This document shows, piece by piece, positions 1-8,077 of a stretch of 64,000 nucleotides of DNA (the first letter of the stretch is position 1; each line of letters starts with the position of its first letter). The stretch covers positions 3,224,001-3,288,000 of the forward strand of contig NZ_CP017674.1 in NCBI RefSeq assembly GCF_001792815.1. Direction: 5' to 3'. The translations under genes were made by a program, and so were the position numbers. The notes below the pieces were generated by a model, which saw only the letters and a program-made list of their open reading frames with translations, was not told the DNA's origin and did not search any database. This DNA comes from Microbacterium sp. BH-3-3-3. Its GTDB lineage: Bacteria > Actinomycetota > Actinomycetes > Actinomycetales > Microbacteriaceae.

Positions 1-1014
1 GTGGGGACGAGGACGTATGCCGGGTCCACGGTGTCGCTGGTGCGGGATGCGTCGGGTCGGGTGGTGTCGCGGTCGGTGGATCCGACGGGCGATGCGCCGA
101 AGGTGACGACGCGGTTCGTGTACGCGGGTGCGGGGGACAGTCCGTGGGCGGTGGTGTCGGGGGATGCCGCGCCGGTGGTGTTCCTGTCACTGCCGGGCGG
201 GGTGACGGTCGACGTTCCCGGGTCGGGGCCGGCGACGTGGTCGTATCCGTCGCTGCAGGGACACACGGTCACGACCGGCGATGGGTCGTCGGCGTCGGGT
301 GTCGAGCTGTACGACCCGTTCGGCCAGCCCCTCGCCCCGGACACGCTTGCGCTGGGTACGGGGGTGGCGAATGAGTCGGGTGCGGTGAACGGGACGACGG
401 GGTGGCATCAGGGGGCGCAGAAGATCGTCGACACGACGGAGTCGACGCTGATCATCGAGATGGGCGCACGCCTGTATGTACCGGCGTTGGGTCGGTTCTT
501 GCAGGTGGACCCGGTGGAGGGTGGCGTCGATAACGACTACGTCTGGCCGACCGACCCCATCGGCAAGAACGACCTCAGCGGACAGTTCGCAGCGGTCGCC
601 GCCGCGCCGTTGCTGGCGACTGGACCAATCGGATGGATATTGCTGGGGGCGCTCGTCGTCGTCAGCGTTGCCGTCGTCATTTCGGAGGCGCAGCGCGCGG
701 CGTCAGCCGTTCGTGCTGAGCCCCGTGTCGTTCCTGTTCCCGGCGGCCGGTGGTTTAGGCCGGATGCGAAATATTCGGTATATGTGATTAGCAAATCAAA
801 TCAGGTTTGGAAGTATGGAATTACAAGCGGTGTTAGTCGAAATACCAGACCATCCTCGCAGCTGGCGCAGTGTGGAAGATCTTGCTCTTACACGTTCCTT
901 CACCAAAACGTGCGGGGGTACTACGCGGCTCGGACGCTCGAGTATGGTTACATTTCGCGATATCGATCTAAGTATGGACATTGTCCTCCGGGGCAGAGAT
1001 GGAGTTACAAATAA
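1..1014 (+). CDS. RHS repeat-associated polymorphic toxin, C-terminal part (5' end outside window)
   Basis: This is the C-terminal part of an RHS/YD-repeat toxin; the frame is open from base 1, so the N-terminus lies upstream. Residues about 154-195 carry the RHS core end (ARLYVPALGRFLQVDPV, then NDYVWPTDPIGKNDLSG), the usual boundary before a variable toxin tip. A hydrophobic stretch (about 202-228) follows. The last 80 residues look like a GIY-YIG/URI-type nuclease: SVYVI near 259, KYGITSG near 271, an Arg at 280, LE near 313, and CPPGQ near 328. From about base 770 the DNA becomes visibly more AT-rich than the repeat region, as expected for an exchanged tip. RHS identity is firm; the nuclease family is inferred from motif spacing. 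Such proteins usually act in contact-dependent competition between bacteria. Confidence 0.85.
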   Translation: MGTRTYAGSTVSLVRDASGRVVSRSVDPTGDAPKVTTRFVYAGAGDSPWAVVSGDAAPVVFLSLPGGVTVDVPGSGPATWSYPSLQGHTVTTGDGSSASGVELYDPFGQPLAPDTLALGTGVANESGAVNGTTGWHQGAQKIVDTTESTLIIEMGARLYVPALGRFLQVDPVEGGVDNDYVWPTDPIGKNDLSGQFAAVAAAPLLATGPIGWILLGALVVVSVAVVISEAQRAASAVRAEPRVVPVPGGRWFRPDAKYSVYVISKSNQVWKYGITSGVSRNTRPSSQLAQCGRSCSYTFLHQNVRGYYAARTLEYGYISRYRSKYGHCPPGQRWSYK

Positions 1015-1739
1015 TGCTTCAATTTGAGGATTCCGTGCCGCTCGAGCGAGTTGTTAGCATGCAAGGATTCGATGCAAATTTTGTGAACAGTCGGGATGTG
1101 TACCAGATTCTTCATTGGGCACCTGGAAGAGTGCGGCGAAAATACACTCTGTCGTTGATCTTTGATGGTCAGCAAGTTGGGCTCGACGAATTACTGCTCG
1201 ATTTCCGCGCACCCGCGATGTGCGTTGGTCGCGGAACCGTGGCCGTGGGAGTGGACGAATGTGTATCGACGACATTCTCTCGACAGTTCGAGTCGGGTCT
1301 GGAGGGCGCTTTCAAGTTTGTCCGGACGACGCGCCGTGGTATTCGCCTCTCAAGGTCAGGTGTTTATTCACCTGGGAGATTTGGGCCATTCTCTCGGAGT
1401 CAACAGCTTTATGCCGCAGGCTTGTTACAAGTTCCAATTCTCACGCTATACGGATTCCGTGCCAGATGGGCTGCGGGTTTGTCCACCGTGGAGGAGAGGT
1501 ATTTCTTGCTCCTCGCAACCACGGCTGAGGAGGCTATCTCTATGGTAGGTGCCAAACTTCTAGATTCATTCGCAGATGTCGAAGTGGAACAAGTTGTTCT
1601 AGAGATGGACGACATGAGGCTAACAACGATCGTTGGACAGGTTAGCCTTTTTGATACGTCTCGCGTCTCGCAACTCAACGAGATGGCATTCGTTGAAGCG
1701 TTTCGATTAGGTTCGGTAATAAAACGGAATGATCTGTGA
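1014..1739 (+). CDS. Hypothetical protein, probable immunity protein for the RHS toxin
   Basis: I recognise no family in this 241-residue protein. The start is taken as the ATG sharing one base with the toxin stop (TAATG), with a GGAG about 9 nt upstream; in-frame ATG 999 and TTG 981 are alternatives. Position directly after an RHS toxin, the stop-start overlap and the shared low GC content all fit a cognate immunity gene. The protein has no clear signal peptide or membrane segment and would act in the cytoplasm, consistent with neutralising a nuclease. The middle third (about residues 65-170) is rich in Arg/Gly/Ser and reads less protein-like than the ends, so a compensated frameshift cannot be excluded by eye. 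Function is inferred from context only. Confidence 0.6.
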   Translation: MLQFEDSVPLERVVSMQGFDANFVNSRDVYQILHWAPGRVRRKYTLSLIFDGQQVGLDELLLDFRAPAMCVGRGTVAVGVDECVSTTFSRQFESGLEGAFKFVRTTRRGIRLSRSGVYSPGRFGPFSRSQQLYAAGLLQVPILTLYGFRARWAAGLSTVEERYFLLLATTAEEAISMVGAKLLDSFADVEVEQVVLEMDDMRLTTIVGQVSLFDTSRVSQLNEMAFVEAFRLGSVIKRNDL

Positions 1740-1881
1740 AATGGTGTACGACCACTGCGAAGGTTTGGAGCCTCCAACGCATTCAGGGTGTTTTGGTCAG
1801 TACACGGTGCCGGGGTAGTCGTAGGCCCGGGTGCTGACAGCATCTTGACGAGAGGGCGGAAAGTGCACCGGTACTTTCGAA

Positions 1882-2112
1882 TTGGCGGAGGGGTGCATCG
1901 AGAAAGCGAAGATGTTGCTTTCTCGGGCGGTCGAGATTGATCCACGGTGTAGCTGGCAACTCGCAGATTTTTTTCTCGAGATGAGCGACCTGCAAGCCGC
2001 GAAGCATGCTCTCGAGGTGGCGGAGGCGTCTGGGGAGGAGCGCGCCGCTGACCAACTGGCTGAGGTACGCGAGATGATCCGCCGACAATCGATTCCTGGA
2101 CCGTTGCAATGA
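1882..2112 (+). pseudogene. TPR-like short ORF, probable remnant of an accessory gene
   Basis: This frame is open from about 1849 and the first start codon is a TTG at 1882 without a convincing ribosome binding site. The product is helical and resembles one to two tetratricopeptide units (EKAKMLLSRAVEIDP, then a segment with DLQAAKHALEVAEASG). Similar helical-repeat fragments often lie behind RHS genes as leftovers of older toxin or immunity modules. The surrounding 1740-2159 holds no other supportable gene. It may be a short real gene, but a remnant is more likely. Confidence 0.4.
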
Positions 2113-2159
2113 AGGAGGCTTCCCGACGAAGCACGGGTTCTTTCCCACGGCATCCCCGT

Positions 2160-2921
2160 TCACTCCAGCAGATGCCGTAGATACCGTCCCGGCGCGTCCA
2201 AGAATCCCCGGTGCAATCGCACCAGCTCCAGGTCTTCCCACGCGCTCTCGCGAATGCCCCACTCGCCGAGCTCGAGGATCGTCGCCCCCGGCAGGGCGGC
2301 GAGCACGGGGGAGTGGGTGGCGCAGATGACCTGCGTTCCGCGTGAGCGCATGCGGTCGAGCGACGCCAGCCAGCGCAGCGTCGACGAGAACGACAGGGCC
2401 GCCTCGGGCTCGTCGAGGCACGCGAGGCCCGCAACGTAGTGCTCGTGGTCGAGGGCTTCGTCGAGCAGGGCGTTGAACGACTCGCCGTGGCTCATCTCAT
2501 GCAGGCTCGGCGCCGGGCCGCCCAGTTCTTCGCGCCACGAGTAGTAGCCGTGCATGGTCTCGGCGCGTAAGAAGAAGCCCCAGCGCGGCGCGCGGGGGCT
2601 GCGCTCGATACGCAGCCACTCGCCGAGGGCGCTTTCGCTGCGGCGGGTCTCGGTGCCGCCGTTCGTCGAGCCCCCCTCGGCGGGAAGCCCGGCGGCCTCG
2701 GCGATGCCCTCGATGAGGGTGGACTTGCCCGAACCGTTCTCGCCGACGAGAAAAGTGACGCCGGGACCGAACTCCCACCCGTCGCCCGCCGCGACCTCGA
2801 GAAACTGCGCCACCGCCGGCACGGTCGCCGGCCACGCGGTGTGGTCGACGGGGGCATCGCGGAACAGCTTCACCCGCTGCACCGGCCGCGGGTCGTGCAG
2901 CCACTCGTCGCCGCGGCTCAC
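2160..2921 (-). CDS. AAA family ATPase (ABC-type, RecF/SMC-like fold)
   Basis: This is a single-domain cytoplasmic ATPase of 253 residues. Visible motifs are Walker A GENGSGKST (about 60-68), a signature-like MSHGES (about 143-148), Walker B LACLDEPEAAL (about 166-176) and the switch histidine in ATHSP (about 201-205). This layout matches small ABC-type ATPases often annotated as AAA family ATPase, whose physiological role is generally unknown. GTG at 2921 is used because it follows the stop codon of the upstream mannosyltransferase gene by one base; the longer open frame would extend into that gene and has a low-complexity non-protein-like sequence. The two genes are probably co-transcribed. 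Confidence 0.85.
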   Translation of the reverse strand: MSRGDEWLHDPRPVQRVKLFRDAPVDHTAWPATVPAVAQFLEVAAGDGWEFGPGVTFLVGENGSGKSTLIEGIAEAAGLPAEGGSTNGGTETRRSESALGEWLRIERSPRAPRWGFFLRAETMHGYYSWREELGGPAPSLHEMSHGESFNALLDEALDHEHYVAGLACLDEPEAALSFSSTLRWLASLDRMRSRGTQVICATHSPVLAALPGATILELGEWGIRESAWEDLELVRLHRGFLDAPGRYLRHLLE

Positions 2922-2922
2922 G

Positions 2923-4494
2923 TCAGATCCAGGTGGGCAGCCAGTTGTGCAGGCGCCAGAACTCGTACGGCACCGGCAGCCCCGCCCACACGGGGTACCA
3001 GAACGCCGAGATCCCCACGCACACCACCACGAAGACGAGCACGACACCCTGACCGCCCGCGCGCGACATGCCGCGCGTCCCCTGAGCGATGTCACGCAGG
3101 GCGAATGCGAGCGCGAGCACCAGGAACGGCAGCATCGCCACCGTGTAGAACTGGAAGATCGTGCGCTCGGGGTACAGCAGCCACGGCACGTAGGTGGCGG
3201 CGAGCCCCGTCAGCACCAGCGCCTGGCGCCAGTCCCGCACGATGACGAACCGCACGAGCAGATACACGGATGCCGCGACCCCGGCCCACCAGATGAGCGG
3301 GTTCGCGAGGCTCGAGATCGCCTCGGTGCAGCCGTCCGGCAGGGCGCAGCCGTTCACCCCGAAGTCGTCTTGGTGCCAGTACATCGACGTCGGGCGAACG
3401 AGCAACGGCCACTGCCAGGCGGGGCTGGCGTAGCTGTGCGGGGTGACGAGCCCGACGTGGAAGTTGTACATCTCCTGGTGATAGGCCCACAGGTTCTGCA
3501 GGGGCTGCGGCACCCACGACCAGAACCCGCTCGCCGACGCGGCGAGGCCGCGCATGTACCCGCCCGAGGTGAACAGCCAGCCCGACCAGCTCGCGAGGTA
3601 CACGACGGCGGCGACCGGCACGAGCAGCACGAACGAGGCGAGGCCCTGGCGCACGGCATCCATCGGCCACTGCACGACACCCGCGCGGCGGCGCGCGAGC
3701 GCGTCGGTGACGACGGCGTAGATCCCGACCCCGGCGAGCACGTACAGGCCCGACCACTTCACGCCGGTCGCGGCTCCCGCTGCGGCGCCCGCGGCGAGCA
3801 GCCAGGGGCGGTTCCAGAGGATCGGCCCCCACCGGGGCGGATCGCCCTCGCGCGCCGAGACGAGGCGGGCCAGACGATCGCCGGTGCGCCGGTGATCGAG
3901 GGCGACGAACCAGAACGTCAGCACGACGAAGAACGTGAGAAAGATGTCGAGCAGCGCGATGCGGCTCAGCACGATGCCGAGGCCGTCGATGGCGAAGAGA
4001 CCGGATGCCACGGTCGCCAGCGGAATCGATCGCGTCAGCGTCCGCGCGAACAGGTAGATCAGCAGCACCGTGGCCGTGCCGAAGACCGCGGCCGACAGGC
4101 GCCATCCGGTCGCGGAGTCGGGGCCGAGCACCGCCATGCCGGCACCGAGCAGGATGCGTCCGAGCGGGGGGTGCACGACGTAGCTGCCGATGCCGGTGAA
4201 GACGTCGGTGTCACCGGCGGCGAAGCTGGCGTCGGCGCCCTCGGGCCACGTCGAGGGGTACCCGAGCACCCACTGGCTCCACGAGTCCTTCACGTAGTAG
4301 GTCTCGTCGAACACGAGCTGGTGCGGATTGCCGAGGTCGATCAGACGCAGCACGGCCGCCACGACGGTGACGAGGGCGGGAGCCAGCCATCGCCACACGC
4401 GCAGACCCCGGGGATCGAGGAGCATCGCGTCACGCCACCGGTCGAGTCGCGTTCGCTCGATCGGGGCCAGCAGAGGAGGGCCGACGGTGCTCAC
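2923..4494 (-). CDS. Dolichyl-phosphate-mannose-protein mannosyltransferase (PMT family, GT39)
   Basis: This polytopic membrane protein of 523 residues transfers mannose from polyprenyl-phosphate-mannose to Ser/Thr of exported proteins on the outer face of the membrane. The catalytic Asp-Glu pair lies in the first extracytoplasmic loop (VFDETYYVKD, D63-E64), and about ten hydrophobic segments follow. The C-terminal part, with a conserved HQDDFG-type loop near 380 and many aromatic residues, is typical of actinobacterial Pmt. The length agrees with Mycobacterium Pmt. The GTG start at 4494 is 23 nt from the divergent rsmI start, so the two promoters must overlap. Identity is well supported. Confidence 0.92.
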   Translation of the reverse strand: MSTVGPPLLAPIERTRLDRWRDAMLLDPRGLRVWRWLAPALVTVVAAVLRLIDLGNPHQLVFDETYYVKDSWSQWVLGYPSTWPEGADASFAAGDTDVFTGIGSYVVHPPLGRILLGAGMAVLGPDSATGWRLSAAVFGTATVLLIYLFARTLTRSIPLATVASGLFAIDGLGIVLSRIALLDIFLTFFVVLTFWFVALDHRRTGDRLARLVSAREGDPPRWGPILWNRPWLLAAGAAAGAATGVKWSGLYVLAGVGIYAVVTDALARRRAGVVQWPMDAVRQGLASFVLLVPVAAVVYLASWSGWLFTSGGYMRGLAASASGFWSWVPQPLQNLWAYHQEMYNFHVGLVTPHSYASPAWQWPLLVRPTSMYWHQDDFGVNGCALPDGCTEAISSLANPLIWWAGVAASVYLLVRFVIVRDWRQALVLTGLAATYVPWLLYPERTIFQFYTVAMLPFLVLALAFALRDIAQGTRGMSRAGGQGVVLVFVVVCVGISAFWYPVWAGLPVPYEFWRLHNWLPTWI

Positions 4495-4505
4495 GGCCCC
4501 CAGCC

Positions 4506-4511
4506 TAAGGT
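4506..4511 (+). promoter_or_regulatory. -10 element of rsmI, leaderless arrangement
   Basis: TAAGGT ends 6 nt before the GTG start of rsmI. With a start site about 6-7 nt after the -10, the mRNA would begin at or next to the start codon. Confidence 0.6.
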
Positions 4512-4517
4512 GGAACG

Positions 4518-5336
4518 GTGATCATCCTCGCGGCGACGCCCATCGGCAACCTGGGTGACGCCTCGCGGCGTCTCATCGAAGCGCTCGAGAACGCCACCGT
4601 CGTGGCGGCGGAAGACACGCGCACCACCCAGCGGCTCATGGCCGGCCTCGGCGTCGAGAACCGTCCTCGCCTGATCGCGCTGCACGATCACAACGAGAAG
4701 GAGCGCGCCGCCGAACTCGTCGAGCTCGCGCGCGTCGACGACCTCCTCGTGTTGAGCGACGCGGGCATGCCCACCGTCAGCGACCCCGGTTACGGTCTGG
4801 TCGCCGCGGCGGCCGCCGCCGGCGTCACGGTCACCGCCCTGCCCGGTCCGAGTGCGGTCGTCACCGCCCTCGCGGTGGCGGGACTCCCCACCGACCGCTT
4901 CGCCTTCGAGGGGTTCCCCCGCCGCAAGCCCGGCGACCGGCGTCGCGCCTTCGCGCAGCTGGCGTCGGAGGAACGCACCCTGGTGTTCTTCGAGTCGCCG
5001 TCGCGGCTGGCATCCACTCTCGACGACCTCGCCGCCACCTTCGGCGCGGATCGCCCCGCGGCGGTCTGCCGCGAGCTCACCAAGCTGTACGAAGAGGTCA
5101 AGCGCGGAACCCTCGCCGAACTCGCCGCCTGGGCGGCCGAGGGCGTGCGCGGAGAGATCGCGATCGTCGTGGGCGGCGCCAGTGCGCGCGAGGTCGCATT
5201 CCCGGATGCCGTGACCCAGGTGCTCGAACTCGTGCGCGGCGGCACGCGACTCAAAGAGGCCGCGGCCGAGGTGGCGTCGTTGACCGGCCACTCCTCGCGC
5301 GAGCTGTACCAGGCGGGACTGGCCGTCAAACGCTGA
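4518..5336 (+). CDS. rsmI: 16S rRNA (cytidine-1402-2'-O)-methyltransferase
   Basis: RsmI 2'-O-methylates C1402 in the decoding centre of 16S rRNA using S-adenosylmethionine. The 272-residue protein begins with the family N-terminus (ILAATPIGNLGD) and contains EDTRTTQRL (about 35-43), SDAGMPTVSDPG (about 80-91) and LPGPSA (about 113-118), typical of the tetrapyrrole-methylase fold. The GTG start has no Shine-Dalgarno sequence but sits 6 nt behind a -10 hexamer, which supports leaderless translation. It heads the conserved rsmI-metG-tatD block. Confidence 0.96.
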   Translation: MIILAATPIGNLGDASRRLIEALENATVVAAEDTRTTQRLMAGLGVENRPRLIALHDHNEKERAAELVELARVDDLLVLSDAGMPTVSDPGYGLVAAAAAAGVTVTALPGPSAVVTALAVAGLPTDRFAFEGFPRRKPGDRRRAFAQLASEERTLVFFESPSRLASTLDDLAATFGADRPAAVCRELTKLYEEVKRGTLAELAAWAAEGVRGEIAIVVGGASAREVAFPDAVTQVLELVRGGTRLKEAAAEVASLTGHSSRELYQAGLAVKR

Positions 5337-5350
5337 CGCGTCACGCGGTC

Positions 5351-5368
5351 GGGCGCGTCGGCGCGCCC
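5351..5368 (+). terminator. GC hairpin after rsmI, overlapping the metG promoter region
   Basis: GGGCGCG and CGCGCCC form a 7-bp stem with a 4-nt loop, 14 nt after the rsmI stop and just upstream of the metG -10 element. There is no T-tract, as is common in high-GC actinobacteria. Confidence 0.45.
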
Positions 5369-5371
5369 CCG

Positions 5372-5377
5372 TAGAAT
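5372..5377 (+). promoter_or_regulatory. -10 element of metG, leaderless arrangement
   Basis: TAGAAT ends 6 nt before the GTG start of metG, and there is no ribosome binding site between them. Confidence 0.65.
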
Positions 5378-5383
5378 CCTCAG

Positions 5384-6976
5384 GTGACTTCCGGCCGATC
5401 CTTCTACATCACGACGCCGATCTACTACCCCAGCGATCTGCCCCACATCGGGCACGGGTACACGACCGTCGCCGTCGACACGCTCGCGCGCTGGCACCGC
5501 CAGGCGGGCGACGACACCTGGATGCTCACGGGCACCGACGAGCACGGCCAGAAGATGCTGCGCGCGGCCGCCGCCAACGGCGTGACCCCGCAGGAGTGGG
5601 TCGACAAGCTCGTCACCGAGTCGTGGTTCCCGCTGCTCGAGACCCTCGACGTCGCCAACGACGACTTCATCCGCACGACGCAGCCCCGCCACGAGGAGCG
5701 CGTGCAGCAGTTCGTGCAGGCTCTCTTCGACCGCGGCTACATCTACGCGGGCGAGTACGAGGCCCTGTACTGCGTGGGCTGCGAGGAGTTCAAGCCCGAA
5801 GCCGAGATCGTCGACGGGACCGGGCCGTTCGAGGGGCTCAAAGTCTGCGCGATCCACTCCAAGCCGCTCGAGCTGCTGCAAGAGAAGAACTACTTCTTCA
5901 AGCTCAGCGAGTTCCAGGACCGCCTGCTCGAGCTGTACAAGACCGAGCCCGACTTCGTGCGCCCCGAGTCGGCGCGCAACGAGGTCGTGTCGTTCGTGCG
6001 CAGCGGTCTGAAAGACCTGTCGATCTCGCGCTCGGCCTTCGACTGGGGCATCACGGTTCCGTGGGACCCCTCGCACGTCATCTACGTGTGGGTCGATGCG
6101 CTGCTCAACTACGCCACCGCCGTGGGCTACGGCACCGACCCGGTCACCGGAGAGGTCGCCGAGGAGTTCGCCCGCCGCTGGCCCGCGTTCCACGTCGTCG
6201 GCAAAGACATCCTGCGCTTCCACGCCGTCATCTGGCCGGCCATGCTCATGGCCGCCGGCCTCGACGTGCCCCGCGGCGTCTTCGCGCACGGCTGGCTGCT
6301 CGTCGGCGGCGAGAAGATGTCGAAGTCCAAGCTCACCGGCATCGCGCCCACCGAGATCACCGACGTCTTCGGCTCCGACGCGTACCGCTTCTACTTCCTC
6401 TCCGCGATCGCCTTCGGCCAGGACGGCTCCTTCTCGTGGGAAGACCTGTCGGCCCGCTATCAGGCCGAGCTCGCCAACGGCTTCGGCAACCTGGCATCCC
6501 GCACCATCGCGATGATCGAGAAGTACTTCGCGGGGATCGTGCCCCCGGCCGGCGAATACGCCGAGGGCGATTTCGCCATTCAGCGGATCGTGGCGGATGC
6601 CGCGGCCTCCGCCGACGCGGCCGTGGAGCGGTTCCGCATCGACGAGGCCATCCAGTCGATCTGGACGATCGTCGACGCGCTCAACGGCTACATCACCGAG
6701 AACGAGCCGTGGGCCCTGGCGAAAGACGAGACGAAGCGCGAGCGCCTCGGCACCGTGCTGTACACCGCCGCGGAGGGACTGCGCGCCCTCGCGGTGCTGT
6801 TGTCGCCCGTCATGCCCGTCGCGACCGACAAGCTGTGGACCGCCCTCGGTGCCGCCGAGAGCCTGGGCGGCGTGCGCGATCAGCCCCTCCGCGAAGCGGG
6901 AGCCTGGGGCGTGCTGCGGGCGGGGACGTCGGTCGCCGGCCTGTCGCCGCTGTTCCCGCGCGTCGAGCAGGCGTGA
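5384..6976 (+). CDS. metG: Methionyl-tRNA synthetase
   Basis: MetRS charges initiator and elongator tRNA-Met with methionine. The 530-residue protein shows the class I signatures: the HIGH-type motif HIGHGYT (about 21-27) after TPIYYPSDLP, and KMSKSK (about 308-313). The CPI insertion contains CVGCEEF near 128, and the anticodon-binding helical domain forms the C-terminal third. The protein is of the short form without the appended C-terminal tRNA-binding domain. The stop codon overlaps the tatD start by 4 nt (GTGA), so the two are translationally coupled. Confidence 0.97.
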   Translation: MTSGRSFYITTPIYYPSDLPHIGHGYTTVAVDTLARWHRQAGDDTWMLTGTDEHGQKMLRAAAANGVTPQEWVDKLVTESWFPLLETLDVANDDFIRTTQPRHEERVQQFVQALFDRGYIYAGEYEALYCVGCEEFKPEAEIVDGTGPFEGLKVCAIHSKPLELLQEKNYFFKLSEFQDRLLELYKTEPDFVRPESARNEVVSFVRSGLKDLSISRSAFDWGITVPWDPSHVIYVWVDALLNYATAVGYGTDPVTGEVAEEFARRWPAFHVVGKDILRFHAVIWPAMLMAAGLDVPRGVFAHGWLLVGGEKMSKSKLTGIAPTEITDVFGSDAYRFYFLSAIAFGQDGSFSWEDLSARYQAELANGFGNLASRTIAMIEKYFAGIVPPAGEYAEGDFAIQRIVADAAASADAAVERFRIDEAIQSIWTIVDALNGYITENEPWALAKDETKRERLGTVLYTAAEGLRALAVLLSPVMPVATDKLWTALGAAESLGGVRDQPLREAGAWGVLRAGTSVAGLSPLFPRVEQA

Positions 6977-7935
6977 CGCCCGTGGCCCCTGAGTCGGTCG
7001 AAGGGTCCGCCCCCGCCGGCTCCACGCCCGTCGAGCGCCCGCGCGGAACCATCGACGGCGTCGATCCCAGCCAGTACGTGCGCGAGCGCTCGGTCGACGG
7101 GCGCCGCGACGTGAGCTACCCGCCCGCGCCCGAGCCGCTCGGCGTACCCGTCTACGACAACCACACGCACCTCGAGATCGAAGACGGCGACACCGGCCTG
7201 TCGCTCGACGAGCAGCTGGAGCGGGCCCTGGCGGTGGGTGTCAACGGCGTCGTGCAGGCCGGCGGCGACATCGACTCGTCGCGGTGGTCGGCGTGGGCGG
7301 CGCGCACGCACCCGCGTGTGCTCGCGGCCGTGGCCGTGCACCCCAACGAGGCCCCCGTGTACGAGCGGGCGGGGGAGTTGGATGCCGCGATCGCGGTCAT
7401 CGACGAGCTCGCCGCCGAGCCGCGCGTGCGGGCGATCGGCGAGACGGGCCTGGACTTCTTCCGCACCGAGGCCGACGGCTTCCCGGCGCAGATGCGGTCG
7501 TTCGAGGCGCACATCGAGCTTGCCAAGAAGCACGGCATCGCCATGCAGATCCACGATCGCGATGCCCACGAAGCCGTACTCGAGACGCTGGAGCGCGTCG
7601 GCGCTCCCGACAAGACGGTGTTCCACTGCTTCTCGGGCGACGCCGACATGGCGCGCATCGCGGCCGACCGCGGGTACTACCTGTCGTTCGCGGGCAACGT
7701 CACGTTCAAGAACGCGCAGAACCTGCGCGACGCGCTGGCCGTCACGCCGCGCCAGCGCATCCTCGTCGAGACCGACGCCCCGTTCCTCACCCCGGCACCG
7801 TACCGCGGCCGCCCGAACGCGCCGTACCTCATCCCCGTGACGCTGCGGTTCCTGGCGGCCGAGCTGCGAATCGATGCCGACGAACTCGCCGTGCAGGTCG
7901 CCGCGAACACGCTCGAGGTCTACGGGGAGTTCTAG
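6973..7935 (+). CDS. TatD family metal-dependent hydrolase (DNase)
   Basis: This is a TIM-barrel metal-dependent deoxyribonuclease of the TatD family, cytoplasmic, probably acting in DNA quality control. After a disordered N-terminal extension of about 55 residues come the metal ligands HTHLE (about 60-64), GETGLDFF (about 156-163), HCFSG (about 217-221) and the C-terminal ETDAPFL (about 266-272), in family order. GTG 6973 is chosen because it overlaps the metG stop as GTGA; GTG 6982 is possible. The metG-tatD order is conserved in actinobacteria. Confidence 0.93.
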   Translation: MTPVAPESVEGSAPAGSTPVERPRGTIDGVDPSQYVRERSVDGRRDVSYPPAPEPLGVPVYDNHTHLEIEDGDTGLSLDEQLERALAVGVNGVVQAGGDIDSSRWSAWAARTHPRVLAAVAVHPNEAPVYERAGELDAAIAVIDELAAEPRVRAIGETGLDFFRTEADGFPAQMRSFEAHIELAKKHGIAMQIHDRDAHEAVLETLERVGAPDKTVFHCFSGDADMARIAADRGYYLSFAGNVTFKNAQNLRDALAVTPRQRILVETDAPFLTPAPYRGRPNAPYLIPVTLRFLAAELRIDADELAVQVAANTLEVYGEF

Positions 7936-7948
7936 GCCGGCGCCGGGT

Positions 7949-8065
7949 TCAGCGCTTCTCGTCGTCGAGTCGCGCCTCTTCGGCGCGCTCGAGGCGGTCC
8001 TTCTCCTTCTGCGCCGCTTCGCGCTCCTCGCGGATCTCTTCGTGGGACTTCGAGTTGTTCGTCAT
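7949..8065 (-). CDS. Small highly charged protein, 38 residues
   Basis: This short gene lies 12 nt behind the MFS transporter on the same strand. ATG 8065 is preceded by AGGA with a 7-nt spacing. The product is almost entirely charged (runs of E, R, K, D with heptad-like spacing), so a single amphipathic helix is likely. It has no signal or membrane segment. I do not recognise a family. The ribosome binding site, the codon bias and the tight spacing support translation as part of the transporter operon. Confidence 0.6.
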   Translation of the reverse strand: MTNNSKSHEEIREEREAAQKEKDRLERAEEARLDDEKR

Positions 8066-8077
8066 GGAGGGATCCTG

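Noticed and set aside
2554..4521. A 655-codon plus-strand frame opposite the ATPase and mannosyltransferase genes
   Set aside because: Both genes on the other strand show intact catalytic motifs; this frame is low-complexity and without family resemblance.
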